Shown here piece by piece: positions 45,275 through 54,940 of a stretch of DNA of 64,000 nt; positions within the stretch are counted from its first letter, which is position 1, and each line of letters opens with the position of its first letter. The translations under genes were made by a program, and so were the position numbers. The notes under the pieces are model-generated. The model was not told the DNA's origin. It ran no database searches and saw only the letters and a program-made list of their open reading frames with translations. Origin of the DNA: Primorskyibacter marinus. Its GTDB lineage: Bacteria; Pseudomonadota; Alphaproteobacteria; Rhodobacterales; Rhodobacteraceae. The DNA is taken from contig NZ_QJSD01000001.1 of NCBI RefSeq assembly GCF_003313245.1, positions 124,001 through 188,000 on the forward strand, in the 5' to 3' direction.

Positions 45275-46618
45275 TTATTGCGCGAGCGGCTTGTCGCCCG
45301 AGTAATAGCCAGCGTCTTCCAGCACCGCTTCCATGCGGGTGCCGATTTCCTGAGCGCCCTCTTCGGTCGTCACTTCGCCCAGCATCATCTTCGTGCCCCA
45401 TTCCTGCACGATCTCGGTGATTTCGGGCCATTCGGCAAAGCGTGGGCGGAATTCAGGCACACCGTCCTGCCAGCTTTCGACCAGCGCGGGGATATACTTG
45501 AACGTCTCGGCCAGCGCCGGATCTTCATAGGCGGACTGCCGGGCGCTGACGCCGCCGCGTTCCACATATTCGACCGCATTGGCTTTGGATGTCGCCCACT
45601 GGATGAACAGATAGGCGGCTGCCTGCTCGGCCTCGTCCGCCTGACTTGCCACTGCCATCGAGAAGCCACCAAGTGCAGGCTTGCGCCCGGCCGGGCCTTT
45701 TGGTTCGGGCGCGATTTCTACGCAGTCCGCGACCTTGGAGGTTTCCGGCGACACGACGCTGGAATAAAACGCCGACCATTCGGTGATCATCGCAATATCG
45801 CCTTGCGCGAACCCGTTCACCACCTCGGCGTGATCATAAGCCACGATGCCGTCCGGCATGTATTGCATCAGATCCTGACGAAACTGAAGTCCGGCCTGCG
45901 ATTCAGGCGAATTGAGGTTGGATTTGAAATCGGCGTCAAGAAATGACCCGCCAAACGGCCAGATCATTCGGGCGAAACTGTCTGCCGACTGCGTTTCATT
46001 GCGCTTGGATTGCAGGGCAAACGCGTATTTCCCGTCTTTGGTCAACGCTGGCCCGTACACGTCCTTCAACTCTGTCCATGTCTCTGGTGGACCGTCAAAA
46101 CCGGCTTCTTCAAGCATGCAGCGGTTATAGAACATCAGGCCCGAATAGTTATCGACCGGAAGACCGTAGGTTGTGCCGTTCCAGCTGCCGAATGCGTCCA
46201 GCACAAGCGGGAAGAAGTCGTCGATATCCAGATCGGGATCGACAATATCTGGAAACTTGGCCTGAACATCAGCAAGCGGCAGCGCCCAGTCGTTTTCGGC
46301 AAAGTTGCCGATCCAGACAAGGTCGATCAGCACGACATCCAGATCGCCACCAGCCACGAAGTCGCGAACCTGTTCACCCAGAGCATTCTCATACGGGTGC
46401 TTGATGACGTTTACCTTGATCCCGGTTTCTTCCTCGAATGCCGGCAACATGGCTTCAATCGCCTCGTAGCCCGGACGCAGAAGGAACACGACATCAACGG
46501 TGGTGCCCGCATAAGGCTCTGCCGCTTTCGCCAGGCTCCAGCCATGACCTTCGGCCAGCGCGCCTGTCGCCATAACACCGGACAAAGCCACGGAACACAG
46601 AAGCTTCCTGATACTCAT
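45275..46618 (-). CDS. extracellular solute-binding protein, family 1 (polyol importer)
   Basis: The 447-residue exported protein has a signal peptide to about residue 22 (GALA cut region) and the SBP_bac_1 fold, with segments VDVVFLLRPGYEAIEAMLPAF, DVVLIDLVWIGNFAEN and YGLPVDNYSGLMFYN. It is the first gene of the minus-strand polyol operon. The ATG at 46616-46618 has a GGGAGG site; the frame opens 12 codons earlier but without a site. The ligand is probably a sugar alcohol given the dehydrogenases downstream. Confidence 0.9.
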   Translation of the reverse strand: MSIRKLLCSVALSGVMATGALAEGHGWSLAKAAEPYAGTTVDVVFLLRPGYEAIEAMLPAFEEETGIKVNVIKHPYENALGEQVRDFVAGGDLDVVLIDLVWIGNFAENDWALPLADVQAKFPDIVDPDLDIDDFFPLVLDAFGSWNGTTYGLPVDNYSGLMFYNRCMLEEAGFDGPPETWTELKDVYGPALTKDGKYAFALQSKRNETQSADSFARMIWPFGGSFLDADFKSNLNSPESQAGLQFRQDLMQYMPDGIVAYDHAEVVNGFAQGDIAMITEWSAFYSSVVSPETSKVADCVEIAPEPKGPAGRKPALGGFSMAVASQADEAEQAAAYLFIQWATSKANAVEYVERGGVSARQSAYEDPALAETFKYIPALVESWQDGVPEFRPRFAEWPEITEIVQEWGTKMMLGEVTTEEGAQEIGTRMEAVLEDAGYYSGDKPLAQ

Positions 46619-46644
46619 TTTCTCATCCTCCCTATCGCAGTAAT

Positions 46645-46657
46645 TGATTGACAATCA
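46645..46657. promoter_or_regulatory. inverted repeat in the cassette 3 divergent promoter region
   Basis: TGATTG and CAATCA flank one A, 26 bases upstream of the binding-protein gene and 109 bases upstream of the ATPase gene. The region is A/T-rich, as expected for two divergent promoters. It is a weak candidate for the SorC operator of this cassette. Confidence 0.35.
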
Positions 46658-46765
46658 TATGTGTCTGCATGGATACAAATGTAAATTCGGCGGGTATGAA
46701 AAAGCAAGTGCTTTCTTTCAGTCAAGCCGGTTGAAGCCCAAAGGTGACGACGGAGGAAGTCCAGG

Positions 46766-47782
46766 ATGGCCACAGTACAGATCCGAAAACTCAACAAGTA
46801 TTACGGTAAGATGCAGGCCCTCTTTGATGTGGATCTGGATGTGGCGGACGGTGATTTCGTGGTCTTTGTCGGGCCTTCCGGCTGCGGGAAATCAACGCTT
46901 CTGCGCGCCCTTGCAGGATTGGAAGGCATCGATTCCGGCACGGTAAAGATTGGCGGAACAGACGTATCGAATGCCGAACCGGCGGATCGTGGCCTGTCGA
47001 TGGTGTTCCAGTCCTACGCGCTTTACCCGCATATGACCGTCCGTCAGAACATGGAATTCGGCATGAAGGTGAACGGCGTCGCCCCTGCCGAACGCACTGA
47101 GCGGATTGATGAAGCCGCGCGCATTCTGCAACTGACCGACTATCTTGACCGCAAGCCGTCGCAACTGTCAGGCGGTCAACGTCAACGCGTTGCGATCGGC
47201 CGGTCGATCGTCAAGAACCCATCAGTGTTCCTGTTCGACGAACCGCTATCCAACCTTGATGCCAAACTGCGCGTCCAGATGCGGGTGGAGCTTGAGGCTT
47301 TGCACAAGCAACTGGCGGCAACGATGATCTATGTGACCCACGATCAGGTCGAAGCCATGACGATGGCGGACAGGATTGTCGTGCTCAACGGCGGGCGCAT
47401 CGAACAGGTCGGCACCCCGATGGAGATCTATCACACCCCCGACAGCAAGTTCGTCGCCGAATTCATGGGGTCTCCGGCCATGAACGTGTTCCGACACAGC
47501 GGCATGCGCGATATAGCTTTGCGCCCGGAAGCGACCTATATCGGCTGCCGTCCGGAGCATATGGTTATCCACCCGAAGGGCGGCGGGAATGTCGACGCGG
47601 TTGTTTCGAACAAGGAACAACTGGGCGGCGAAAACCTGCTATATCTGAAACTGGCTGGTGGCCTGACCTTGGTCGCACGCGTTGATGGCGACGACCAGAC
47701 GGCGGTGAATGCCGAGGTCGGCGTCGAATTTCCTTCCAACCGCCTGCATCAATTCGATCAGGCTGGCCGCGCGCTGCGATAG
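46766..47782 (+). CDS. carbohydrate ABC transporter ATP-binding protein, MalK/UgpC-like
   Basis: The 338-residue ATPase powers the CUT1 importer encoded divergently. It has Walker A GPSGCGKST, signature LSGGQRQRVAIGR, Walker B FLFDEPLSNLD and switch histidine VTHDQVEAM, followed by a TOBE-type regulatory domain from about residue 240. The ATG at 46766 has a GGAGG site. It is separated from its permeases by the divergent promoter region and is followed by a HAD phosphatase gene after ten bases. Confidence 0.92.
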   Translation: MATVQIRKLNKYYGKMQALFDVDLDVADGDFVVFVGPSGCGKSTLLRALAGLEGIDSGTVKIGGTDVSNAEPADRGLSMVFQSYALYPHMTVRQNMEFGMKVNGVAPAERTERIDEAARILQLTDYLDRKPSQLSGGQRQRVAIGRSIVKNPSVFLFDEPLSNLDAKLRVQMRVELEALHKQLAATMIYVTHDQVEAMTMADRIVVLNGGRIEQVGTPMEIYHTPDSKFVAEFMGSPAMNVFRHSGMRDIALRPEATYIGCRPEHMVIHPKGGGNVDAVVSNKEQLGGENLLYLKLAGGLTLVARVDGDDQTAVNAEVGVEFPSNRLHQFDQAGRALR

Positions 47783-47792
47783 GACGGCCCTT

Positions 47793-48518
47793 TTGGCGAT
47801 CACCAACAATGATCCCCGATGCCCTGCCTTTGTCACCGACCTGGTGATCCTGGATTTCGATGGCGTTGTGGCGGATAGTGAGGTCATCTCGCTGGGCAGT
47901 TTGCAAGCCGCCCTGCAAGACTTTGGCGTCGTTGTCGACCTGCCCGAGGCGCGTCGCCGCTTTTTGGGAAAATCCCTGACCGCGATCAAAGCCGACGCGA
48001 GCCAAATCGCCCCCGAAGGAAAATGGGACGGTTTCGAGAACCACTGGCATTCCATCCTGTTTGAAAGGTTCTCGAAAGAACTGGCTCCTGTTGCAGGCGT
48101 GGCGGATTTTCTTGCACGTCTCAAAGCGCATGGCCTCCCCTATTGCATTGCGTCAAGCAGCGGGCTCGAACGCATCTATTTCGCGCTGAGTGTCATGAAT
48201 CTGACCGACCATTTCCCCCGTGTTTTCAGCGCCCAACAAGTGACCCACGGCAAGCCGGCACCAGACCTGTTCCTGTATGCGGCCCGCAGAATGAACACCG
48301 CCCCCGAACGATGCGTGGTGATCGAAGATTCGCCATATGGCATCCTGGCCGCAAGGGCCGCGGGAATGCGTTCAATCGGTTTTCTGGGGGGGCAACATCT
48401 TGCAGGATTGCAAATATCGCATCGCCAATTGTTATTGGCGCAGGGCGCGCACGAAATTGTCGATGCTTTCGATGAGATCACGTTCGAGGGACAAGTACAT
48501 TTGCAGAATCGGGTGTGA
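47793..48518 (+). CDS. HAD-superfamily phosphatase (subfamily IA)
   Basis: The 241-residue hydrolase has the HAD motifs in order: DFDGVVADSE near residue 20, IASSS, the lysine in HGKPAPDLF, and EDSPYG. It resembles sugar-phosphate phosphatases found in polyol operons. A TTG at 47793, ten bases after the ATPase stop and with an AGGA site, is taken as start because no ATG lies near it. The frame runs further upstream inside the ATPase gene. It may remove dead-end phosphates made from imported polyols. Confidence 0.82.
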   Translation: MAITNNDPRCPAFVTDLVILDFDGVVADSEVISLGSLQAALQDFGVVVDLPEARRRFLGKSLTAIKADASQIAPEGKWDGFENHWHSILFERFSKELAPVAGVADFLARLKAHGLPYCIASSSGLERIYFALSVMNLTDHFPRVFSAQQVTHGKPAPDLFLYAARRMNTAPERCVVIEDSPYGILAARAAGMRSIGFLGGQHLAGLQISHRQLLLAQGAHEIVDAFDEITFEGQVHLQNRV

Positions 48519-48715
48519 TTTTTGTTCCTGAAGCTTTGGCGGCCAAAGGTTGCGGGGGCTGTACGCGGGCCGCGCGTAGAAGAGCCGGAACATGTCTGCG
48601 CTGATACCCGGTGCTGCTGGGGGCGGCATCATGGATAGCCACCACATTCATGCGTGATGGCTTAGGATTCTAGCCGGCTCGCCCCCAGGCAAGCACATTG
48701 TTTGATCGCGTGCCC

Positions 48716-48745
48716 GGAGACGCCTGTGGGGGAGACGCCTGTGGG
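48716..48745 (+). repeat. 15-bp perfect tandem duplication
   Basis: GGAGACGCCTGTGGG occurs twice back to back. It directly precedes the hairpin and dispersed repeat, so it may have arisen by slippage in the same element. Confidence 0.85.
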
Positions 48746-48773
48746 AATGAGGGGCCAGCCCCTCATACTCCCC

Positions 48774-48798
48774 GGAGTATTTTTGCCAAGAAGAAGCA
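48774..48798 (+). repeat. 25-bp dispersed intergenic repeat, copy 2
   Basis: This copy is identical to 14894-14918. Here the repeat is preceded by a short inverted repeat (GAGGGGC CA GCCCCTC, 48749-48764) and a CCCC tract, so the full element is probably a hairpin plus this conserved tail. It lies 56 bases beyond the end of a convergent gene. Confidence 0.75.
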
Positions 48799-48853
48799 CA
48801 AAAGAGCCTGAGGGCGGTGTTGTGCTATTTCAAGCGCGGACCTGCGGCGGTCC

Positions 48854-49375
48854 TTATGATCCCAGAACGCCGACGGACAAGACCCTGTACATGCCCCAAA
48901 GCGTCGTCACAAAAATGGCCGCCATAGCCACGGTCTGAACCCAGACACGGTGGCGGTGCAAATGGCGAAAGAGCGCCTCACCCTGAGGCCCCTCGGCCCG
49001 GATGCGTCTTGCGGCAAGCAGCGACAGAAGCGCGACGATGCTTAGCGGCAGACTCAGAAGAAACAGTGCCTGGGCCAACTCGATCCAATACACCCAGCCA
49101 AGAATCAAAAGCCCGGTGAGCATGAAACAGCCCAGACCCAGCAGCCAAATCCCGGCCTGATCGGCCATACGCAGACGTCGCAGGACGTTGATCCGGACCA
49201 TGTCCTCCAGGTCTTGCTCTGCCTGACCTCCCTGTCTGCGCGCGGCGGCAATCATGTGATAGGGCACGCCAAGCACATGGTGGCTGACCATCGACCAGAC
49301 AGTTGCGAGCATGATCCAGAACCAAATGCTGGAAAACGACCGCAAGTCGATTGCCTCTAATATGGTTCCGTACAA
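48854..49375 (-). CDS. membrane protein annotated in Rhodobacterales as 'component of SufBCD complex'
   Basis: The 173-residue protein has four hydrophobic spans (about 15-35, 78-97, 102-120 and 146-165) around a cytoplasmic basic loop with ARRQGGQAEQDLEDMVRINV. The overall sequence matches a small Rhodobacterales family usually named after the SufBCD complex, although no evidence for that link is visible here and no suf gene is near. The start is a TTG at 49373-49375, chosen because it fits the family N-terminus. Confidence 0.7.
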   Translation of the reverse strand: MYGTILEAIDLRSFSSIWFWIMLATVWSMVSHHVLGVPYHMIAAARRQGGQAEQDLEDMVRINVLRRLRMADQAGIWLLGLGCFMLTGLLILGWVYWIELAQALFLLSLPLSIVALLSLLAARRIRAEGPQGEALFRHLHRHRVWVQTVAMAAIFVTTLWGMYRVLSVGVLGS

Positions 49376-50727
<1,352 letters not shown>

Positions 50728-50868
50728 CGGACACTCGCCGAACGGCCATGCAATGGCGTGACAGACGGCGGGTTTCCGCGTATAATGCAACATAACCGGC
50801 CAGAAACGTCGGATCCGAGGCAATCAGGCGCACCCAAAACGCGCCGCATCAGAACGAGAGCAGGCAAC

Positions 50869-51426
50869 ATGAGCCAGATTTCCCGACGCAATCTTACCCT
50901 TTCCCTGGGGGCCCTGCCCCTTGTCGCGGCCTGTGCCAACGGCATCGGCAGTGACGGTCCGCAGCGGATCGACGCCCGCGTAGACGCCACTCTCGCGCAG
51001 CTTTTCACGAACTTTCCGGGCACGCGCTCTTTGGAAAGCAAATCGACCGGTATGCTGGTCATGCCGCTGGTCACCGAAGCCGGCCTTGGCCTTGGCGGTG
51101 CCTATGGGCGCGGTGCGCTGCGTGTCGGCGGTGTGACGGTTGACTATTATTCGACCACGAAGGCCAGCGCAGGCATTCAAATCGGCGCGCAACAATATGC
51201 GCATGTGCTGTTTTTCATGACCGAAGATGCATTGCTGAATTTCCGCCGTTCGCCCGGATGGGCCGCCGGTGCGAACGTGCTTTATGCCACGCCGGAAACC
51301 GGTGCGACGCTTGCGGCCGAAACGACAACCTCCATGGCACCGGTCATTGCCGTTGTCTTCGGTCAGTCCGGCCTGCGGGTCGGCGCGACTCTGGAAGGTG
51401 TGAAATACACCCGCATCATTCCATAG
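50869..51426 (+). CDS. SYLF/YSC84-domain lipoprotein
   Basis: The 185-residue protein has an N-terminal signal with a lipobox (LVAAC, modified cysteine near residue 22) and then a Ysc84/SYLF domain, a lipid-binding fold found from bacteria to eukaryotes. An RR pair at residues 6-7 followed by N-L-T-L might also fit twin-arginine export. The domain motifs GLGLGGAYGRGALRVGG and FFMTEDALLNFRRS are visible. The bacterial role is unknown but is likely at the periplasmic face of a membrane. The ATG at 50869 is chosen for the signal peptide. Confidence 0.85.
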   Translation: MSQISRRNLTLSLGALPLVAACANGIGSDGPQRIDARVDATLAQLFTNFPGTRSLESKSTGMLVMPLVTEAGLGLGGAYGRGALRVGGVTVDYYSTTKASAGIQIGAQQYAHVLFFMTEDALLNFRRSPGWAAGANVLYATPETGATLAAETTTSMAPVIAVVFGQSGLRVGATLEGVKYTRIIP

Positions 51427-51452
51427 CGACAAGACGAAACGCCAAGCCAATT

Positions 51453-51471
51453 GGGGGGCTATACGCCCCCC
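51453..51471. terminator. hairpin between the SYLF gene and usg
   Basis: GGGGGGC and GCCCCCC form a seven-bp stem with a five-base loop. The right arm runs into a ten-base C tract (51466-51475). No T-run follows in either direction at once, but on the minus strand a run of five A lies just before the hairpin. It probably separates the two convergent genes. Confidence 0.5.
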
Positions 51472-51496
51472 CCCCGCCAAGCGTTTTTGCATGTCA

Positions 51497-51766
51497 TCAG
51501 TGGTAGGTGAATTCACCGACGACGTTCTGCCATTCCCCGGATGACAGCATCTTGCGATGGGTAAAGCGGACAGAATGCAGCGGGCCTTCGATTTCGTCCT
51601 GCCAATATTCGATGAACCGGAACAGTTTAGGATGATCCGGCGCAAGATCGTATTCCTGCCAGATAAATGTGTTGAGAACATTCCGGTAGTCCGGCATCCG
51701 GTAGAACATTTCGGCCGTGGTCAGCCCGTAGCCACGCAGCATCAATTCGGTTTCGCTTTCCTGCAT
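51497..51766 (-). CDS. usg: usg family protein
   Basis: The 89-residue protein matches the Usg family of alphaproteobacteria, with LMLRGYGLTTAEMFYRMPDY, WQEYDLAPDHPKLFRFIEYW and EGPLHSVRFTH. The family name comes from old annotations near aspartate-semialdehyde dehydrogenase; its function is unknown. The ATG at 51764-51766 has a TTCCC-complement (GGGAA) site. The frame is open far upstream antisense to gyrA, which is a shadow and not part of the gene. Confidence 0.88.
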   Translation of the reverse strand: MQESETELMLRGYGLTTAEMFYRMPDYRNVLNTFIWQEYDLAPDHPKLFRFIEYWQDEIEGPLHSVRFTHRKMLSSGEWQNVVGEFTYH

Positions 51767-51885
51767 TGGGAACCTCACGTTTCTTATGGGTCTGTAAATC
51801 ATGCCGGGCAAAGATTTACTTTTCAATAAAAACAGTGTGTTGGCAGAGTGTGCTGGTGGCTGCCAGAGGAACTTGGCCACACCCA

Positions 51886-51920
51886 TTGCACCCCATATCC
51901 TGCCTCTGATATAAGGCAGG
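51886..51920 (+). promoter_or_regulatory. putative gyrA promoter with an overlapping inverted repeat
   Basis: TTGCAC (51886-51891) and TATAAG (51910-51915) are 18 bases apart. CCTGCC (51899-51904) and GGCAGG (51915-51920) form an inverted repeat around the -10 element and could be an operator or a supercoiling-sensitive structure. The match is by eye only. Confidence 0.4.
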
Positions 51921-51958
51921 CAACAAGATATAGAAAAACAGGAAGATGGGAACCTGAC

Positions 51959-54697
51959 GTGAACGATACACCGGAACCCCCTGAAAACATGGGAGAAAAT
52001 GCACCGGAACGCCCGGCCTTTAGCGGGCCGACGGTGTCGATCACCGACGAGATGCAGACCAGCTATCTCGATTACGCGATGAGCGTGATCGTCAGCCGGG
52101 CGATTCCCGATTTGCGTGACGGGCTGAAACCCGTGCATCGGCGTATTCTTTATGCGATGCATGAAACCAACAACAGCCACGACAAGCCGTACCGCAAGTC
52201 GGCCCGGCCCGTTGGCGATGTCATGGGTAAGTATCACCCGCATGGCGATTCCGCGATCTATGACGCGCTGGTGCGGATGGCGCAGGATTTCTCGATGTCG
52301 CTGCCGCTTCTGGACGGTCAGGGCAACTTTGGCTCGATGGATGGCGATAACGCCGCCGCCATGCGCTATACCGAAGTCCGCATGGACAAGCCTGCGGCCT
52401 ACCTGCTGAACGATATCGACAAGGAAACGGTCGATTTTCAGGACAACTATGACGGCAAGGATCGCGAACCGACGGTCCTGCCCGCACGGTATCCGAACAT
52501 GCTGGTCAACGGGGCTGGCGGTATTGCTGTCGGCATGGCGACCAACATTCCGCCGCACAATCTGGGCGAGGTCGTGGATGCCACGCTGGCACTGATCGAA
52601 AACCCGGATCTGAGTTCCGAACAGCTGATCGAATATGTGCCCGGACCCGATTTTCCGACGGGCGGTATCATGCTGGGCCGGACCGGCGCGCGCAAAGCCT
52701 ATCTTGAAGGGCGCGGCAGCGTCATCATCCGCGCCAGAACGCGCGTCGAAGAATTGCGTCGCGACCGCTGGGCGATCATCATCGAAGAGATCCCCTATCA
52801 GGTGAACAAGGCCACGATGATCGAAAAGATCGCCGAGGCTGCGCGCGAAAAGCGCATCGAAGGCATTTCCCACGTTCAGGACGAATCCGACCGGGACGGC
52901 GTGCGCGTGGTGATCGAGCTGAAACGCGATGCCACGGCCGAGGTCGTGCTGAACCAGCTTTTCCGCTTTACCCCGATGCAGACCTACTTTGGCTGCAACA
53001 TGCTGGCGTTGAATGGCGGACGGCCGGAACAGCTGACCCTGCGCGGTTTTCTGACCGCCTTTGTCGATTTCCGCGAGGATGTCGTGGCGCGGCGCACCGC
53101 CTATCTGTTGCGCAAGGCACGCGAACGCAGCCATATCCTGTGCGGTCTGGCAGTTGCGGTCAGCAATGTGGACGAGGTTGTCGCCACGATCCGCGCCTCT
53201 GCCGATGCCGCCGAAGCGCGGACCAAACTGATGGAACGGCGCTGGCCTGCCGGTGAGATCCTGCAATATATCGCGTTGATCGACGACCCGACCCACAAGG
53301 CCAATGAAGACGGCACCTATAACCTGTCCGAAGTGCAGGCCCGTGCCATTCTTGAACTGCGCCTGCAACGCCTGACGCAACTGGGTGTCAAGGAAGTCAC
53401 GGACGAGTTGGAAGAACTGGCCGGCAAGATCAAGGAATATCTTGAGATTCTGGGCAGCCGCGAACGGATCATGGAGATCATCTCGAACGAGCTTCTGGAG
53501 GTGCGCGAGCAATTCGCCGTGCCCCGCCGCACGGAGATTGTCGACTGGTCCGGCGATATGGAGGACGAAGACCTTATCGAGCGTGATGATATGGTCGTGA
53601 CCGTCACCCAGTCCGGATATATCAAACGCACGGCGCTTTCGGATTTCCGCGCGCAGCGGCGCGGCGGCAAGGGTCTGTCGGGCATGTCCACCAAGGACGA
53701 TGACGTTGTCACCACGCTTTTCGTCGCCAATACCCATACGCAGCTTTTGTTCTTCACCACGGATGGGATGGTTTACAAGCTGAAGACCTGGCGTCTGCCG
53801 CAGGGTGGCCGCACGTCCAAGGGCAAGGCGATTGTCAATATCCTGCCGATCCCGATGGGCGTTTCGATCGCCGCGATCATGCCGGTGGACCGCCCCGAAG
53901 AGGAATGGGACGCGCTGCAAATCGTCTTTGCCACCAGCGCGGGCGACGTGCGTCGCAACGCGCTGTCGGATTTCACCAATGTGATGCGCAACGGCAAGAT
54001 CGCGATGGATCTTCCCGAGGGCGTGGAACTGGTGAATGCCCGTATCGCGTCGACGGATGATGACGTGATGCTGGTGACAAATTCGGGCCGTGCGATCCGT
54101 TTCCGCACCACTGATGTGCGCGTTTTCAAGGGCCGCAAATCGACTGGCGTGCGCGGTATCCGCCTGAACGGCGAGGACCGCGTTGTGTCCATGGCGGTGA
54201 TCCGTCACTTCGAGGCCAGCCCGCAGGAACGCGCAACCTACCTCAAGATGCGCCGGGCAATGGCAGGGTTGACCGATGAGGTCGATACCGATGACGACGA
54301 GGAAGCCGTCGCAGGCGTCGAGGTGTTCACCCAGGAACGCTATGCCGAAATGTCGGCGGCGGAAAACCTGATCCTGACAATCACGGCCAAAGGGTCGGGC
54401 AAACTGTCGTCCAGCCATGATTACCCCGTGCGCGGACGTGGTGGCCAGGGTGTGAATGCCATCGACAGGGCCATGCGTGGCGGGGCCGTGGTTGCCGCCT
54501 TCCCGGTCGAGATTGACGATCAGATCATGCTTGCCACCAGCCGCGGTCAGTCAATCCGCGTCCCGGTCGAAGGCATCTCTTTCCGCTCGCGCAGCGCCGG
54601 GGGCGTCAAGGTGTTCAACACGGCCAAAGGCGAAGAGGTCGTCAGCGTCGCCTGGATCGCGGATCAGGGCGAGGATGACCCCGCCGAAGAAAGCTGA
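51959..54697 (+). CDS. gyrA: DNA gyrase subunit A
   Basis: The 912-residue protein is the DNA-cutting subunit of gyrase. The catalytic tyrosine is Tyr137 (AAMRYTEV), and the GyrA box needed for negative supercoiling reads QRRGGKG, which rules out ParC. The quinolone-determining region has Ser98 and Asp102 in GDSAIYDAL, the sensitive residues. A GTG at 51959 is chosen as start because the earlier ATG would add a stretch with no family similarity and would start upstream of the promoter-like sequence. An acidic linker ([12 protein letters not shown]) lies in the C-terminal domain. Confidence 0.95.
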   Translation: MNDTPEPPENMGENAPERPAFSGPTVSITDEMQTSYLDYAMSVIVSRAIPDLRDGLKPVHRRILYAMHETNNSHDKPYRKSARPVGDVMGKYHPHGDSAIYDALVRMAQDFSMSLPLLDGQGNFGSMDGDNAAAMRYTEVRMDKPAAYLLNDIDKETVDFQDNYDGKDREPTVLPARYPNMLVNGAGGIAVGMATNIPPHNLGEVVDATLALIENPDLSSEQLIEYVPGPDFPTGGIMLGRTGARKAYLEGRGSVIIRARTRVEELRRDRWAIIIEEIPYQVNKATMIEKIAEAAREKRIEGISHVQDESDRDGVRVVIELKRDATAEVVLNQLFRFTPMQTYFGCNMLALNGGRPEQLTLRGFLTAFVDFREDVVARRTAYLLRKARERSHILCGLAVAVSNVDEVVATIRASADAAEARTKLMERRWPAGEILQYIALIDDPTHKANEDGTYNLSEVQARAILELRLQRLTQLGVKEVTDELEELAGKIKEYLEILGSRERIMEIISNELLEVREQFAVPRRTEIVDWSGDMEDEDLIERDDMVVTVTQSGYIKRTALSDFRAQRRGGKGLSGMSTKDDDVVTTLFVANTHTQLLFFTTDGMVYKLKTWRLPQGGRTSKGKAIVNILPIPMGVSIAAIMPVDRPEEEWDALQIVFATSAGDVRRNALSDFTNVMRNGKIAMDLPEGVELVNARIASTDDDVMLVTNSGRAIRFRTTDVRVFKGRKSTGVRGIRLNGEDRVVSMAVIRHFEASPQERATYLKMRRAMAGLTDEVDTDDDEEAVAGVEVFTQERYAEMSAAENLILTITAKGSGKLSSSHDYPVRGRGGQGVNAIDRAMRGGAVVAAFPVEIDDQIMLATSRGQSIRVPVEGISFRSRSAGGVKVFNTAKGEEVVSVAWIADQGEDDPAEES

Positions 54698-54723
54698 TTT
54701 CCCAATCAACGGAACTACCTGAC

Positions 54724-54756
54724 AACGGGCGGCAATCTTGTCGCCCGTTTTCTTTG
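54724..54756 (+). terminator. intrinsic terminator of gyrA
   Basis: AACGGGCG and CGCCCGTT form a perfect eight-bp stem with a ten-base loop, followed by TTCTTTG. It begins 26 bases after the gyrA stop. The rest of the gap to 54940 has no convincing gene. Confidence 0.85.
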
Positions 54757-54940
54757 AAGAAGGCACTGGGAAAGCGCTGCGTCCGGGCAAGATCAAATCA
54801 CACTGCGATACAGTGTGCTGCCGCGTTCAAGCGTCCCGACCGGCCTTTGGCATCGCGCAAAGGCCAGATCGTGCTGTCCGACGGCATTGAGAACCGCTGG
54901 GCCGCATTGCTCGCGTATCTCAACGCCTAGGGGCCGCGCT

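Larger units (their letters stand above)
48519..48853. other. 335-base gap without a convincing gene; carries repeats
   Basis: No frame in this interval shows family-like sequence. The left part is plain intergenic DNA. The right part holds a 15-bp tandem duplication (48716-48745), a GAGGGGC/GCCCCTC hairpin (48749-48764) and the 25-bp dispersed repeat (48774-48798). It marks the right edge of the sugar region. Confidence 0.6.

Noticed and set aside
48432-48647. A 71-codon minus-strand frame overlapping the end of the HAD phosphatase gene
   Set aside because: Its C-terminal half is antisense to the HAD gene and the rest lies in the repeat-bearing gap; no family similarity or ribosome-binding site is seen.
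51497-54418. A 973-codon open frame antisense to gyrA that runs into usg
   Set aside because: The part antisense to gyrA has the low-complexity look of a GC-rich shadow frame and no family similarity. Only the last 89 codons, the usg gene, are real.
54778-54930. Open frame ending GQIVLSDGIENRWAALLAYLNA after the gyrA terminator
   Set aside because: It looks protein-like at its end and could be a gene remnant, but it has no start codon with a ribosome-binding site and I cannot name a family, so it is not listed as a feature.
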